Shown: positions 51,411-59,496 of the stretch, in pieces | Layout of the letters: every line of letters begins with the position of its first letter | Position numbering within the stretch: the stretch's first letter is position 1 | Assembly (NCBI GenBank): GCA_049487715.1 | Contig: CP150555.1 | Span: 744,001-808,000 of the forward strand | Direction: 5' to 3' | Origin: Pycnococcus provasolii | Lineage: Eukaryota; Chlorophyta; Pseudoscourfieldiophyceae; Pseudoscourfieldiales | DNA: 64,000 nt | The notes under the pieces: model-generated | What the model saw: the letters and a program-made list of their open reading frames with translations, nothing else | What the model was told of the DNA's origin: nothing | Databases searched by the model: none | Made by a program: the position numbers and the translations under genes

Positions 51411-52301
51411 CTAGTCTTCGCCAGCCTCCTTGAGAGCAAGCAGCTTAGCCTTGAGGTTCGCCTTCTTCTGCTCGTAGCTCAACTTAGGCGTCTTCCACGT
51501 CTGCGGCTTTGAGGGCTTGCTGCGTGCCTTCTTCACCAGTTCCGGTTCCTCGCGGATCTTCTCGTGTGCCTCCGTGTACATGTCCTCGAAGTCCTCCGCG
51601 GTGATCTCCTCCTCGTGGAACTTGGAGAAGTGCTTTTGGAACTTCTCCGGCTCCTCCTCCTCGAGCATCTCCATGTACTCGCTGATGTTGCTTCCCTTGA
51701 TGTACCCAGCCACCATCTCGGCGTCAAGGCTCTTTTCGTCCTTGTCGTATCCGATGAAGCGCTTTTCGTTGTGCGGCACGTTGAGTCCTCCGTCGCAGGC
51801 CCCCTTGAGCGCGCCGAAGACGCGTGCTCCGGTGTTGTTCTTTTTCAGGCCGATGTCCAGGTAGCACGTGAAGGGTCGCGGTCCGTCGTCCACCGCCTCG
51901 ACGTTGTAGTCCTCACCTGTGACGTCGTCCCCCTCGATTCCCTCGTACGTCTCGTCGAGGTTAAACTTTTTGAGCGTGCGTCGCGCGCAGAGCAGTCCCG
52001 TTGCGTAGCACGCCGCCCAGTTCTTGAGTCCAACTTTGATACCGTACTTTTCGAGTTCCCAGGATCCCGCGGAGGAGACGACGATGTCCCCCTTGATGGT
52101 TGCGTAGATGACCTGGCATCGCACGAATCGGTTCGAGACGCGCACGCAGAGTCGATATTTGGGCGTGTTGAACTTGTTCTTGTCTTGGAGCGTGAGACGG
52201 AGACGCGCGCGGTAGTCCGTCTTGCCCTCTCTTCGGCGACGGAACTTCACCTGGTACCGCGAGTAGTACGCCTTGTTCTTCTGAACAGTCGCGGCCACCA
52301 T
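51411..52301 (-). CDS. RPL5: 60S ribosomal protein L5 (uL18)
   Basis: Binds 5S rRNA and joins the large ribosomal subunit. 296 residues, the normal length. The N-terminus MVAATVQKNKAYYSRYQVKF and continuing RRRREGKTDYRARLRL is the conserved uL18 start. Other landmarks: NKFNTPKYRLCVRVSNR, GLKNWAACYATGLLCARR, GALKGACDGGLNVPHNEKRF and a lysine-rich C-terminal helix. Intronless. Codon use is strongly G/C-ending, as expected for a highly expressed gene. Confidence 0.97.
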   Translation of the reverse strand: MVAATVQKNKAYYSRYQVKFRRRREGKTDYRARLRLTLQDKNKFNTPKYRLCVRVSNRFVRCQVIYATIKGDIVVSSAGSWELEKYGIKVGLKNWAACYATGLLCARRTLKKFNLDETYEGIEGDDVTGEDYNVEAVDDGPRPFTCYLDIGLKKNNTGARVFGALKGACDGGLNVPHNEKRFIGYDKDEKSLDAEMVAGYIKGSNISEYMEMLEEEEPEKFQKHFSKFHEEEITAEDFEDMYTEAHEKIREEPELVKKARSKPSKPQTWKTPKLSYEQKKANLKAKLLALKEAGED

Positions 52302-52821
52302 GATATGTTGGAGAATATAAAAATGAGACCACTGGAGGGGAGGATGGAGGGGGACGGCGGCGGCCCAGGGGGGAAACTCAAAGGAGCCTCAGGGGGGGGG
52401 GATACCTGTTCCGATTTGGCGATCCCGTGGACTTGGCTCCTCTCCCCCAAACCCCGAATTATCATCATGTTGAGTTTTTTCTTTTGATTTCTTCCAACCC
52501 CCATTCTGGCTGCCAGTTCCTCTCCACATTCCCCAACCCTCAAAGAGAACAGTCGGCGGAGAACAACGGGGCCCACGTTAGATCGGCCTTAAAGTGGGGA
52601 CCCATCCCTGGTCTTGCCCCAGTGTCCCATGCAAATGCTTCAGTGCTACCTTTCCGATAATTCCTTACTCGGCGATCATCCCGTTTTTCTTCTCGATCCG
52701 ACAAGAATCCGCATAACGCCATAGCTTATTCTATTCGTATTAGATTTATAGGCTTTTCAAGGGACCCTAGCTCTAAGTCAAAGGCAGTCTTCTGAAGTAT
52801 TCTTATCTTAGTCTAAGAGAT
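52302..52821. other. Divergent promoter region of RPL5 and the nucleotide-sugar transporter
   Basis: G-rich near 52325-52400 (G-run 52391-52400), then AT-richer sequence from 52650. No TTAGGG array and no gene recognised. Confidence 0.45.
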
Positions 52822-54063
52822 ATGCCTTCTCGAAGTCCACGCCATATTAATACTCATACTAGCAGTCACAACCATCCTGATATTCACAGTATTAGTATGA
52901 ATCATCCAGCTCTTGGTGTGGACGAAGGTGGTGGTGGGTTAGGGGGTGGTGGTGAGCCTCATGGGGGTGGTGGTGGTGTCACCCGGAATCCGGAATCGAA
53001 CCTTGGTGGAGGAGACTTTTCAAAATCAACGTCGATGTACGCAGACTCCATGAGAACCATGGGGGGCGGTGGGTCAGGCTCGCAGACTGCGGAAACGCAA
53101 ACCGAGGCGGAGAAGAGAAAAAAAAGGTACCTCGTCGTCGTGTCAGCCGCGTCGTACTGCCTGTCGTCTACAACCATGGTGCTCGTCAACAAGGTGCTCC
53201 TGTCGTCGTACAGCTTCGACTGCCCCGTGCTCTTACTGCTCTTTCAGGCGACCGTCGCCGTCTTTGCCGTCGTCACGCTCAACGCACTAGGGGTCATACG
53301 CACGGACCCCATCTCAGCAACCATCATCAGACTGTGGGTGCCTGCCATCCTACTGTTCGTTCTCCAGCTGTGGTCGTCGTTCGGGTCGCTCAAGAGCCTT
53401 GGAGTTGCCATGGTCACCGTGCTGAAAAATCTTACCAACCTTCTCACAATATGCGGAGAGTACGTCGTGTTTGGGCGCATGTACGGCATAGGCGTGTGGT
53501 CGTGCCTAGCTCTCATGACCATATCAGCAATATCAGGCGCGTACACGGACCTGTCGTTCACGAGAAGCGGGTACATGTGGCAGATTGGAAACTGCCTCTT
53601 CACCGCGTCGTACTCCATCTACCTACGCCTTGTCATGGATCGCGTGCAGTTCTTCACGGGAAAGAAACTCTTCGAGTCCACGATGGTTCTCCTGAACAAC
53701 GGCATGTCCATCCCATGCCTGCTCTTGTTAGCGCACATGTGCGGCGAGACGACGAAAATCTACGAGCCGCTGCAGCATGCGACCATCACCGACCTCGGAT
53801 TTCAGGCTGCGGCGATCGTGTCGTCGTTCACCGGCCTCGCTCTCAGCTACAGCAGCATTTGGTTTCTCAGCAGCAGCACACCCACGACGTACAGCATCGT
53901 TGGCAGCTTGAACAAGATCCCGATTGCCCTCCTGGGCATCATCATCTTCAGCGCGCCAACGACGTGGGCAAACATGATTTCCATCTCCATTGGATTGTTC
54001 GCTGGCATCGTCTTTGTCAAAGCAAAAGCGAGTGAAAGCCAGAGAAAACAAGATGGCTCGTAA
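52822..54063 (+). CDS. GDP-mannose-type nucleotide-sugar transporter (VRG4/GONST family, DMT superfamily)
   Basis: Golgi antiporter importing a GDP-sugar for glycan synthesis. 413 residues. The first ~100 are Gly/His/Ser-rich and cytosolic. Ten hydrophobic helices follow from YLVVVSAASYCLSSTTMVLV to ISIGLFAGIVFVKAKA. The FALNK-type substrate motif of GDP-mannose transporters appears as GSLNKIPIALLG (~residue 364), and LVNKVLLSSYSFDCP is the conserved TM1-2 region. LKNLTNLLTICGEY is also typical of VRG4/GONST proteins. Intronless. An alternative start at Met26 or Met72 would shorten the Gly-rich leader. GDP-mannose is the best guess; GDP-fucose or GDP-galactose are possible. Confidence 0.9.
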   Translation: MPSRSPRHINTHTSSHNHPDIHSISMNHPALGVDEGGGGLGGGGEPHGGGGGVTRNPESNLGGGDFSKSTSMYADSMRTMGGGGSGSQTAETQTEAEKRKKRYLVVVSAASYCLSSTTMVLVNKVLLSSYSFDCPVLLLLFQATVAVFAVVTLNALGVIRTDPISATIIRLWVPAILLFVLQLWSSFGSLKSLGVAMVTVLKNLTNLLTICGEYVVFGRMYGIGVWSCLALMTISAISGAYTDLSFTRSGYMWQIGNCLFTASYSIYLRLVMDRVQFFTGKKLFESTMVLLNNGMSIPCLLLLAHMCGETTKIYEPLQHATITDLGFQAAAIVSSFTGLALSYSSIWFLSSSTPTTYSIVGSLNKIPIALLGIIIFSAPTTWANMISISIGLFAGIVFVKAKASESQRKQDGS

Positions 54064-54235
54064 CGCAGTTATTTTATTAGGTGACCTTAGTCTAGTAACT
54101 TGTATATGACGGTTCTTTACAAAAAATAAAACAAGTTTCTTCTTTCTCTCTCTCACCACCGTCCCGCCCGTCTCTCTTTTTCGTGCAACCTTGTTTGTTT
54201 CCCCTCTTGCCCCCGTAAATTAACGCCCGTCTTCC

Positions 54236-55564
54236 TTAAACCTCAAGCTTGACCGTACCCATGCGACCTCGCACCTGATGGGTGCTGCTAGAGGAGGCAT
54301 GATGGGGTTGTTGCATAGCCGCATTCTTCATCTCACGTATACGTTCGTCGCCAGAACTCGCTGCTGAACTACGACGCCTGTACACCACCACACCGCCGCC
54401 GAAAATCCCCACGACGGCGACAATCACGACAATCATGATACCAGCTATAGCACCACCACTTAAGCCACCCGACTTTGCACTCTCCTCGCCGACTGCTGAC
54501 GTCTCTGATGGGCCTGAGAATCCTGTCACATTTGGTGCTGACACCGTGATGTCGCTTTCGCTCACTCCAAATTGCGCCTCGAGCGCCGCACGAGCCTCAG
54601 CAAGCATTCCTGTCCCATTGCCAAGTTGTTGCTCAAGTTGCGCGAGACCTTCCAACGCGCCAGTTCGCAGATTCGTCCTCAACGTCTGCGTCGTGTTTTC
54701 GAGATTTGTGGCGATGCTGTGCTGCGTCGTGTTGACGGAATCTTCGATCGCCTCTCCCACTTGTTGGGATGCGCTCTGGAATGCAGACATAAGGATCGAA
54801 CTTGCATTCTGGAATGCGCCGGCAACTCCTTCAATTTCCTCGTCGTTGCCCGTTGACACTGTTTCGCCCGTTTCGGTGCTGAGCAGCTGGGCCATGCGCT
54901 CGAGCAGGGTGCTTTCATCACTGGTGTTGTTGCCTGCTGTATTGTTTGCTGTGCTTTTCGAGAAGACAATCTGCTCGTCTTCCGCACTACTGCTCGTACG
55001 AGCATCGGAGGTGTCGGAGGTGTTTTCGTCCAGAGTCTGTCCTGTTAGCGCCGCACGGATGCGCGCACGTCGTTGCTGTCGCCTTTCGCTTCGCATTTCC
55101 AAGTACTCTTCGTATGCGCGTCGGCGTTCCTGACGTCGGAGCGCGATGCGCTGCAGGAACGTGAGGTTATCCTCTTCTGGTTGTGGTGCGGTTGTAGTTG
55201 CGTTCATCTCCACGTCTGTTGAGAGAAGGGTCGTCGAACTTTCCTCCGCGAAGAGTTCGTCTTGCGGCGTTGGCGCGACAGTGTCGTCCAACGTCAACGC
55301 GTTTGTTGGTTGGTTGATAGACTCTATGGATGCGAAGAACTGCTCCATGGACAAGTCCGCGTTGTCGGAGTAGTCAGAAATATCTTCCGTCGTTGTTGTC
55401 GTCCAGATATTTGGGTGTTGTTGTGTCATGTTATCTGCTGCCTCAGATACCACGACGACGTTTGCTAGAGTGAGATGTGTCGCCATGAGTAGGATGGCAA
55501 CAACGAGAGTGTTGTAGTAGAAGAGCACACGACGACGAGGAGGAGAAGCCATTGCTGATGACAT
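54236..55564 (-). CDS. Single-pass type I membrane protein with Ser/Thr- and Asn-rich ectodomain
   Basis: The ORF is open from 55630; the better starts are ATG 55564 (MSSAMASPP) or 55552 (MASPPRRRV). A signal sequence (VLFYYNTLVVAILLMATHLTLA) is followed by an acidic ectodomain with many N-x-S/T sites. A charged helical segment (LQRIALRRQERRRAYEEYLE ... RSERRQQRRARIRAAL) and amphipathic stretches (SASQQVGEAIEDSVNTTQHS) come next. A Gly-rich transmembrane helix (GAIAGIMIVVIVAVVGIFGG) precedes a ~55-residue basic tail. The layout fits a surface receptor or adhesion protein. No family recognised. Intronless; convergent with the transporter gene. Confidence 0.7.
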   Translation of the reverse strand: MSSAMASPPRRRVLFYYNTLVVAILLMATHLTLANVVVVSEAADNMTQQHPNIWTTTTTEDISDYSDNADLSMEQFFASIESINQPTNALTLDDTVAPTPQDELFAEESSTTLLSTDVEMNATTTAPQPEEDNLTFLQRIALRRQERRRAYEEYLEMRSERRQQRRARIRAALTGQTLDENTSDTSDARTSSSAEDEQIVFSKSTANNTAGNNTSDESTLLERMAQLLSTETGETVSTGNDEEIEGVAGAFQNASSILMSAFQSASQQVGEAIEDSVNTTQHSIATNLENTTQTLRTNLRTGALEGLAQLEQQLGNGTGMLAEARAALEAQFGVSESDITVSAPNVTGFSGPSETSAVGEESAKSGGLSGGAIAGIMIVVIVAVVGIFGGGVVVYRRRSSAASSGDERIREMKNAAMQQPHHASSSSTHQVRGRMGTVKLEV

Positions 55565-56269
55565 CTTCTTTGTCACACCACCAGGCACACAGGTGTATGA
55601 ATGAATGATAATGTCAACCCAAAAGGACAACGAGTTGAGTTACCACCACCAGTTACTTACTATTAATTAACCAGGCACGAAACCACTCGCACCAGGACCA
55701 ATAGTACTACTCAACGAAATGAATAATGAGTATGAGTGGCTAAGCCGAGTAAAGTACCTACTACTAATGTAGTACTACTGTACGGTATTAATAGTTGTGT
55801 AGTCCCAGCACAATACAATACAAAGAAACACGGACAGTGCATTCTTTAGCCGACTTGAAGGAGCTTCCATGGACATGGACATGACATGCGAAGAGAGCAG
55901 GATGTATGTAAGGCGGGGTTTGCCGTGGGGTTCGTTCTCCACTCCCGAGAGAACTCGGGAATCCCGGGCCCGGGGGGGAAGGATCTCTCACCCCAGGCCG
56001 GGGCCCCTGGGGGGGGGAGGGGTCCATCAAATCTTTGGGGGGACCCGCGGGGGAAAGCTCTTACATAATAAGTGCCTGGGGGGATCCCTCGTAGGTCGAA
56101 CTCATTTTGTTGCTCTAAAAGTGCCTTGGGGGGGGGATCCCTCGTAGGTCTAACTCATTTTGTTTCAGCATTTTGGTTTCCTGCTGAGGGGAGAAGCTGA
56201 GGGGGCCATTGGCATCGATTTCGGGCATCGATCGGGGAGCCCGGTCGAATAACCTTATTATTAGTTAAC
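55565..56269. other. Divergent intergenic region with direct repeats and G-runs
   Basis: Contains AGTACTACT words (55706, 55772) and GC-rich runs 55960-56050. A ~40-bp direct repeat GGGATCCCTCGTAGGTC.AA/TAACTCATTTTGTT occurs at ~56081-56114 and ~56137-56166. No gene recognised. Confidence 0.5.
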
Positions 56270-57505
56270 ATGTCCGTCGTCATTAATCGTGTCACTCCCA
56301 TAATCTCTGTGGTCTCTCCTTCCTCTGCTGTGGGGCCTGAGAAGCCGCCGGACTCTTCTCTCCATGATAATGATGATGATGATGATGAAAGCATGCTCGC
56401 GGCGTTTCTACATACATTCGCCGCACAGGGACAAGTCGCCAATAGAATACAAGTCAATACAGTTAAGGCGCCGTCACCACCTGTCGCTGACGAAGTTGTG
56501 ATCGCGGTTAAGGCGGCGTCCATCACCGTCGACGACGTATCGGCGTGCCAGGATACCGTCGGAGGGGGATGGTTCGCGCACCCGCGTGCGCCGAGCGAAA
56601 GTGCGCCGCACATAGGCGGGTGCGACTACGCGGGTGTCGTGATCGCCGTAGGGCCGGAGTGCAAGACCATCAAACCAGGCGACCGCGTGTGCGGTGTGCA
56701 GGACATATGGGTCAAGCAAAGGCCGGGCACGTGGGCACAGAAAACCAAGGCGGCGGAGAGCGAGGTCGTGCCGCTCGACGACAAATACGACGGAATCTCG
56801 TTCGTGGAAGCGGCGGGCACAGCCATGGGCGCATTCGTGTGCGCCGACATGTACAAACGCGTAAAGTTTCAAACTGGGCCGCAGCGCCGCGCGCTCATTT
56901 TGGGTGCGTCGGGCGCTCTAGGATCCGTGATGGTGCAGCTCCTCAGCAAAGCTCGCAGTAGTAGCGGCGGTGGAGATGGAGAGAGGTTGTGGAACGTGAC
57001 TGCCGTCGTCAGCGGCGCCAACGCGGCGGCGGCGCGCGCAGCGGGCGCCGACGCTGTTGTGGACTACACCACGAAACCGTTTGGCAAGCAGCTTGCGGGC
57101 GGAGAAGGATTCGACGCCGTGTTTGACTTCGTCGGTGGGCCCGACATGGAGGCGAGTGCGACTCCGCTGCTTCGCAAGGGTGGTCGTTTCATCACCGCCG
57201 TCGGGCCGATGCAGAACGCGGGCGACCGCCAGCTGTCGTGCGGCGAGTTCACGGGAACGGCGTGCGGCATCATCGGCCGTTCCCTTAAGAGCTGCATGCC
57301 GTGCGCGGGATTCACGTACGAGATGAGCGGGTCGTATCCACCGTTAAAGCCTGACGACTTTGCGCTCGTCGCGGGCACCGGCGGCGCGCGTACAACTGTC
57401 GCGCTCGAGGTGCCGTTCTCGGAGGCGAGTGTGCGCGACGCGATATCTCGGGTGGCGTCTCACCACGCCGGCGGCCGAGTCGTCATCAACTTCGAACTCA
57501 TGTAA
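56270..57505 (+). CDS. MDR-superfamily NAD(P)H oxidoreductase (quinone reductase/RTN4IP1-like)
   Basis: 411 residues. After a ~45-residue leader with an Asp run comes the GroES-like domain (VNTVKAPSPPVADEVVIAVK; GCDYAGVVIAVGPECKTIKP). The cofactor domain has the nucleotide loop ALILGASGALGSVMVQLLSK (~residue 207) and AARAAGADAVVDYTTKPF, FDAVFDFVGGPD and LLRKGGRFITAVGP. The catalytic zinc ligands of alcohol dehydrogenases are missing, so it belongs to the zinc-independent quinone oxidoreductase side. The C-terminus VRDAISRVASHHAGGRVVIN is typical. Likely a cytosolic or organellar reductase of reactive carbonyls or quinones; substrate unknown. Convergent with the ankyrin gene, only 56 bp between stops. 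Confidence 0.85.
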   Translation: MSVVINRVTPIISVVSPSSAVGPEKPPDSSLHDNDDDDDESMLAAFLHTFAAQGQVANRIQVNTVKAPSPPVADEVVIAVKAASITVDDVSACQDTVGGGWFAHPRAPSESAPHIGGCDYAGVVIAVGPECKTIKPGDRVCGVQDIWVKQRPGTWAQKTKAAESEVVPLDDKYDGISFVEAAGTAMGAFVCADMYKRVKFQTGPQRRALILGASGALGSVMVQLLSKARSSSGGGDGERLWNVTAVVSGANAAAARAAGADAVVDYTTKPFGKQLAGGEGFDAVFDFVGGPDMEASATPLLRKGGRFITAVGPMQNAGDRQLSCGEFTGTACGIIGRSLKSCMPCAGFTYEMSGSYPPLKPDDFALVAGTGGARTTVALEVPFSEASVRDAISRVASHHAGGRVVINFELM

Positions 57506-57561
57506 ATTCCATGTAACGTATGTGAACTTGCCGTGTAGTATCTTTAAAAAATGCAGATTGC

Positions 57562-58580
57562 TTACTTCTTCTTCTTGCCCTTCTTCTTCTTGCCCTTCGC
57601 CTCTGCGGCGAGTCGCGCCTCCTCCTCCGCCCGGCGCTTCTCCTCCTCCTCGCGCTGGCGTCGCTCCTCGTCCTCGATGCGCCGCTGCTCCTCGAGCTGC
57701 TTGTAGCGCTCAATCTCCGCGAGTAGGTTCTGCCTCTCCTCCTCGCGCGCCGCCTCGCGCGCCGCCTGCTCTTCCGCCGCTTGTGCCTCCTCCTGCGCGG
57801 CTTTTTCAGCCGCGGCACGCTGGCGTATGAGTTCCTCGGAGTGCAGCTTCGCGGCTAGCCTTGCTGAGTCCATGCGCAGCCTTGTTCGCGCCTCCTCTCC
57901 GTTTGACTGCATCTCCCTAAGGTACGACTTGCACTCCTCGAGGTGCGCGAGCTGTGACGCCAGGTTTCCGTACTTGTTCTTCTGCTTGACGGACGCGCCT
58001 CGGAGGAGCAGTATGCGTACGATTTCGAGGTGCATCGTGCTTCCTGGCCTGGCCATGCAAGCGTAGTGCAGCGGCCTGTTTTCGAATTCCCCCCGCGCTT
58101 CTACGTTCGCGCCGAAGTGCAGGAGGAGGTTGAGCATGTCTACGTTTCCAGCGTACGCCGCGAGGCACAGTGCAGTGTCCCCTGTTGGCGTTCGCGCCTC
58201 GGTGTTCGCGTTTCGCTCGAGCAGTCTGTTGGCCACTCCGAGGTTATTTCTCTTGGTCGCGACGAGCAGTGCTGAGCACCCGTCCGTGTGTACCGCGTCA
58301 ATGTCCTCTCCATCAAGAAGGCACGCGTCGATGGTTTCTAGGTTGTCCGCGTCAACCGCGTTCCTGAAGTCGAGCGACATCTCACCTGGATTTTCTGAAC
58401 CATCACCACCAGGAGGCTTTTCAGCACCACCGGCCTTTTCTGTTGAACAACACCTGGTGCCGCCGCTTCTGCAGAGGGAGAAGACGCCTCCATTGATTTC
58501 GACGGACTAGTTTCCTCTGTTATCTCAGGCGCAGGTGCGTCTGCAGCGGCCGCCATAGTAGTGTCGGAGGAGTCCGCCAT
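57562..58580 (-). CDS. Ankyrin-repeat protein with Glu/Arg-rich coiled coil, N-terminal part in another frame
   Basis: The main frame (57562-58380) starts MSLDFRNAVDADNLETIDAC. It gives three to four ankyrin repeats (DGCSALLVATKRNNLGVANR, TPTGDTALCLAAYAGNVDML, RPLHYACMA...LEIVRILLLRGASV), then a long charged coiled coil (~160-255; EEEKRRAEEEARLAAEA) and a KKKKGKKKK tail. Upstream, a second minus-strand frame (58580-~58450) starts MADSSDTTMAAAADAPAPE, a plausible acidic N-terminus. The main frame continues upstream of its ATG as AEKPPGGDGSENPGE, compositionally similar. A one-base shift or intron around 58440-58470 would fuse them. Function unknown; probably a cytosolic scaffold. Confidence 0.7.
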
Positions 58581-59496
58581 GGAGCACGAGGTTCCCGAGA
58601 CGACACGAGACGTGTTGTGTTGTGTTGTGTTGTCCGGGACCTTTCTTTGTCAGGGTAACCTTAAAGCTCGCGGGCGTTTTTCCAAAGGCCGGACAGGACA
58701 GTCCGGTGTTGTTTGTGTGTACACGCCTATGCCGTACACGGCACACAGCCCCCTCCTGAGGTGACAGACCGAACTCCCTGGCCCACCCACCTTTGCAAAG
58801 GGCATGCATGCAAGGCACCTGTGCAAGGTGGTTGAACCCATCGATCGAGGCATCGAGTTCCCTCGAGTTCCATCGAGCGAGCGATCGACTGGTAAGTAGA
58901 AAAACCAAGTCCTCGTGTACGTTTACTGTAGAGCTCCTCGGGAACTCGGCGTGTGCGAGTGAGTGCCCCCCCCCCCCTACCCGGTAGGCCGGTACTGCCC
59001 GAACTCTTGACAACAGAAGCACCATGGGTTTTCTCTAGAGTACATACCTGCTTCGACCCTACCTATAAAGGTACGAGGGAGTCCCGACGACTTCTTCTTC
59101 TAAGTCTAATTCTAAGGAGTACCCGGTACCCGGTAATGAAGAGCTGTTAAGGTAACAACTTCAGGTTATCGTAGTCTAACAGCGAAAGGACGCACCACCA
59201 CAGGAGGTGGTGGTGTGGCCGGAGCCGCTGGAGGGAGTTCGTCCGTAAAAGTCGTCCAGGAAGGCGGGTCGTCCCCCTCAACGCAAAAAGCCAAACAGGG
59301 ATTAGGGTACCTGATTAGGGTTAGGGTTAGGGGAAAACGCATTAGGGTTAGGGTTAGGGTTAGGGTTAGGGGATTGTTAATTTTCCCGCAAGGGTTAGGG
59401 TTAGGGTTGACCATCCCGTATTCCCGTCCCTCGAGCGCCCCTCTGAAGTCTGAAGTCTGCGAATCTTCGTCCATTTCCTTTCCGCCAAACTAGAGT
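58581..59496. other. Divergent intergenic region with several TTAGGG blocks
   Basis: TTGTGTTGTG tract at 58610-58630, C-run at ~58967-58976, GGTTATCGTAGTC at 59164-59176 (shared with 2210-2222), then telomere-like blocks. No gene supported. Confidence 0.55.
59301..59409. repeat. Interstitial telomere-like blocks (TTAGGG)n
   Basis: Three blocks: 59314-59333, 59341-59371 and 59391-59409, separated by short unique DNA. It is the largest TTAGGG cluster in the window, ~90 bp upstream of the next + gene. Confidence 0.85.
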
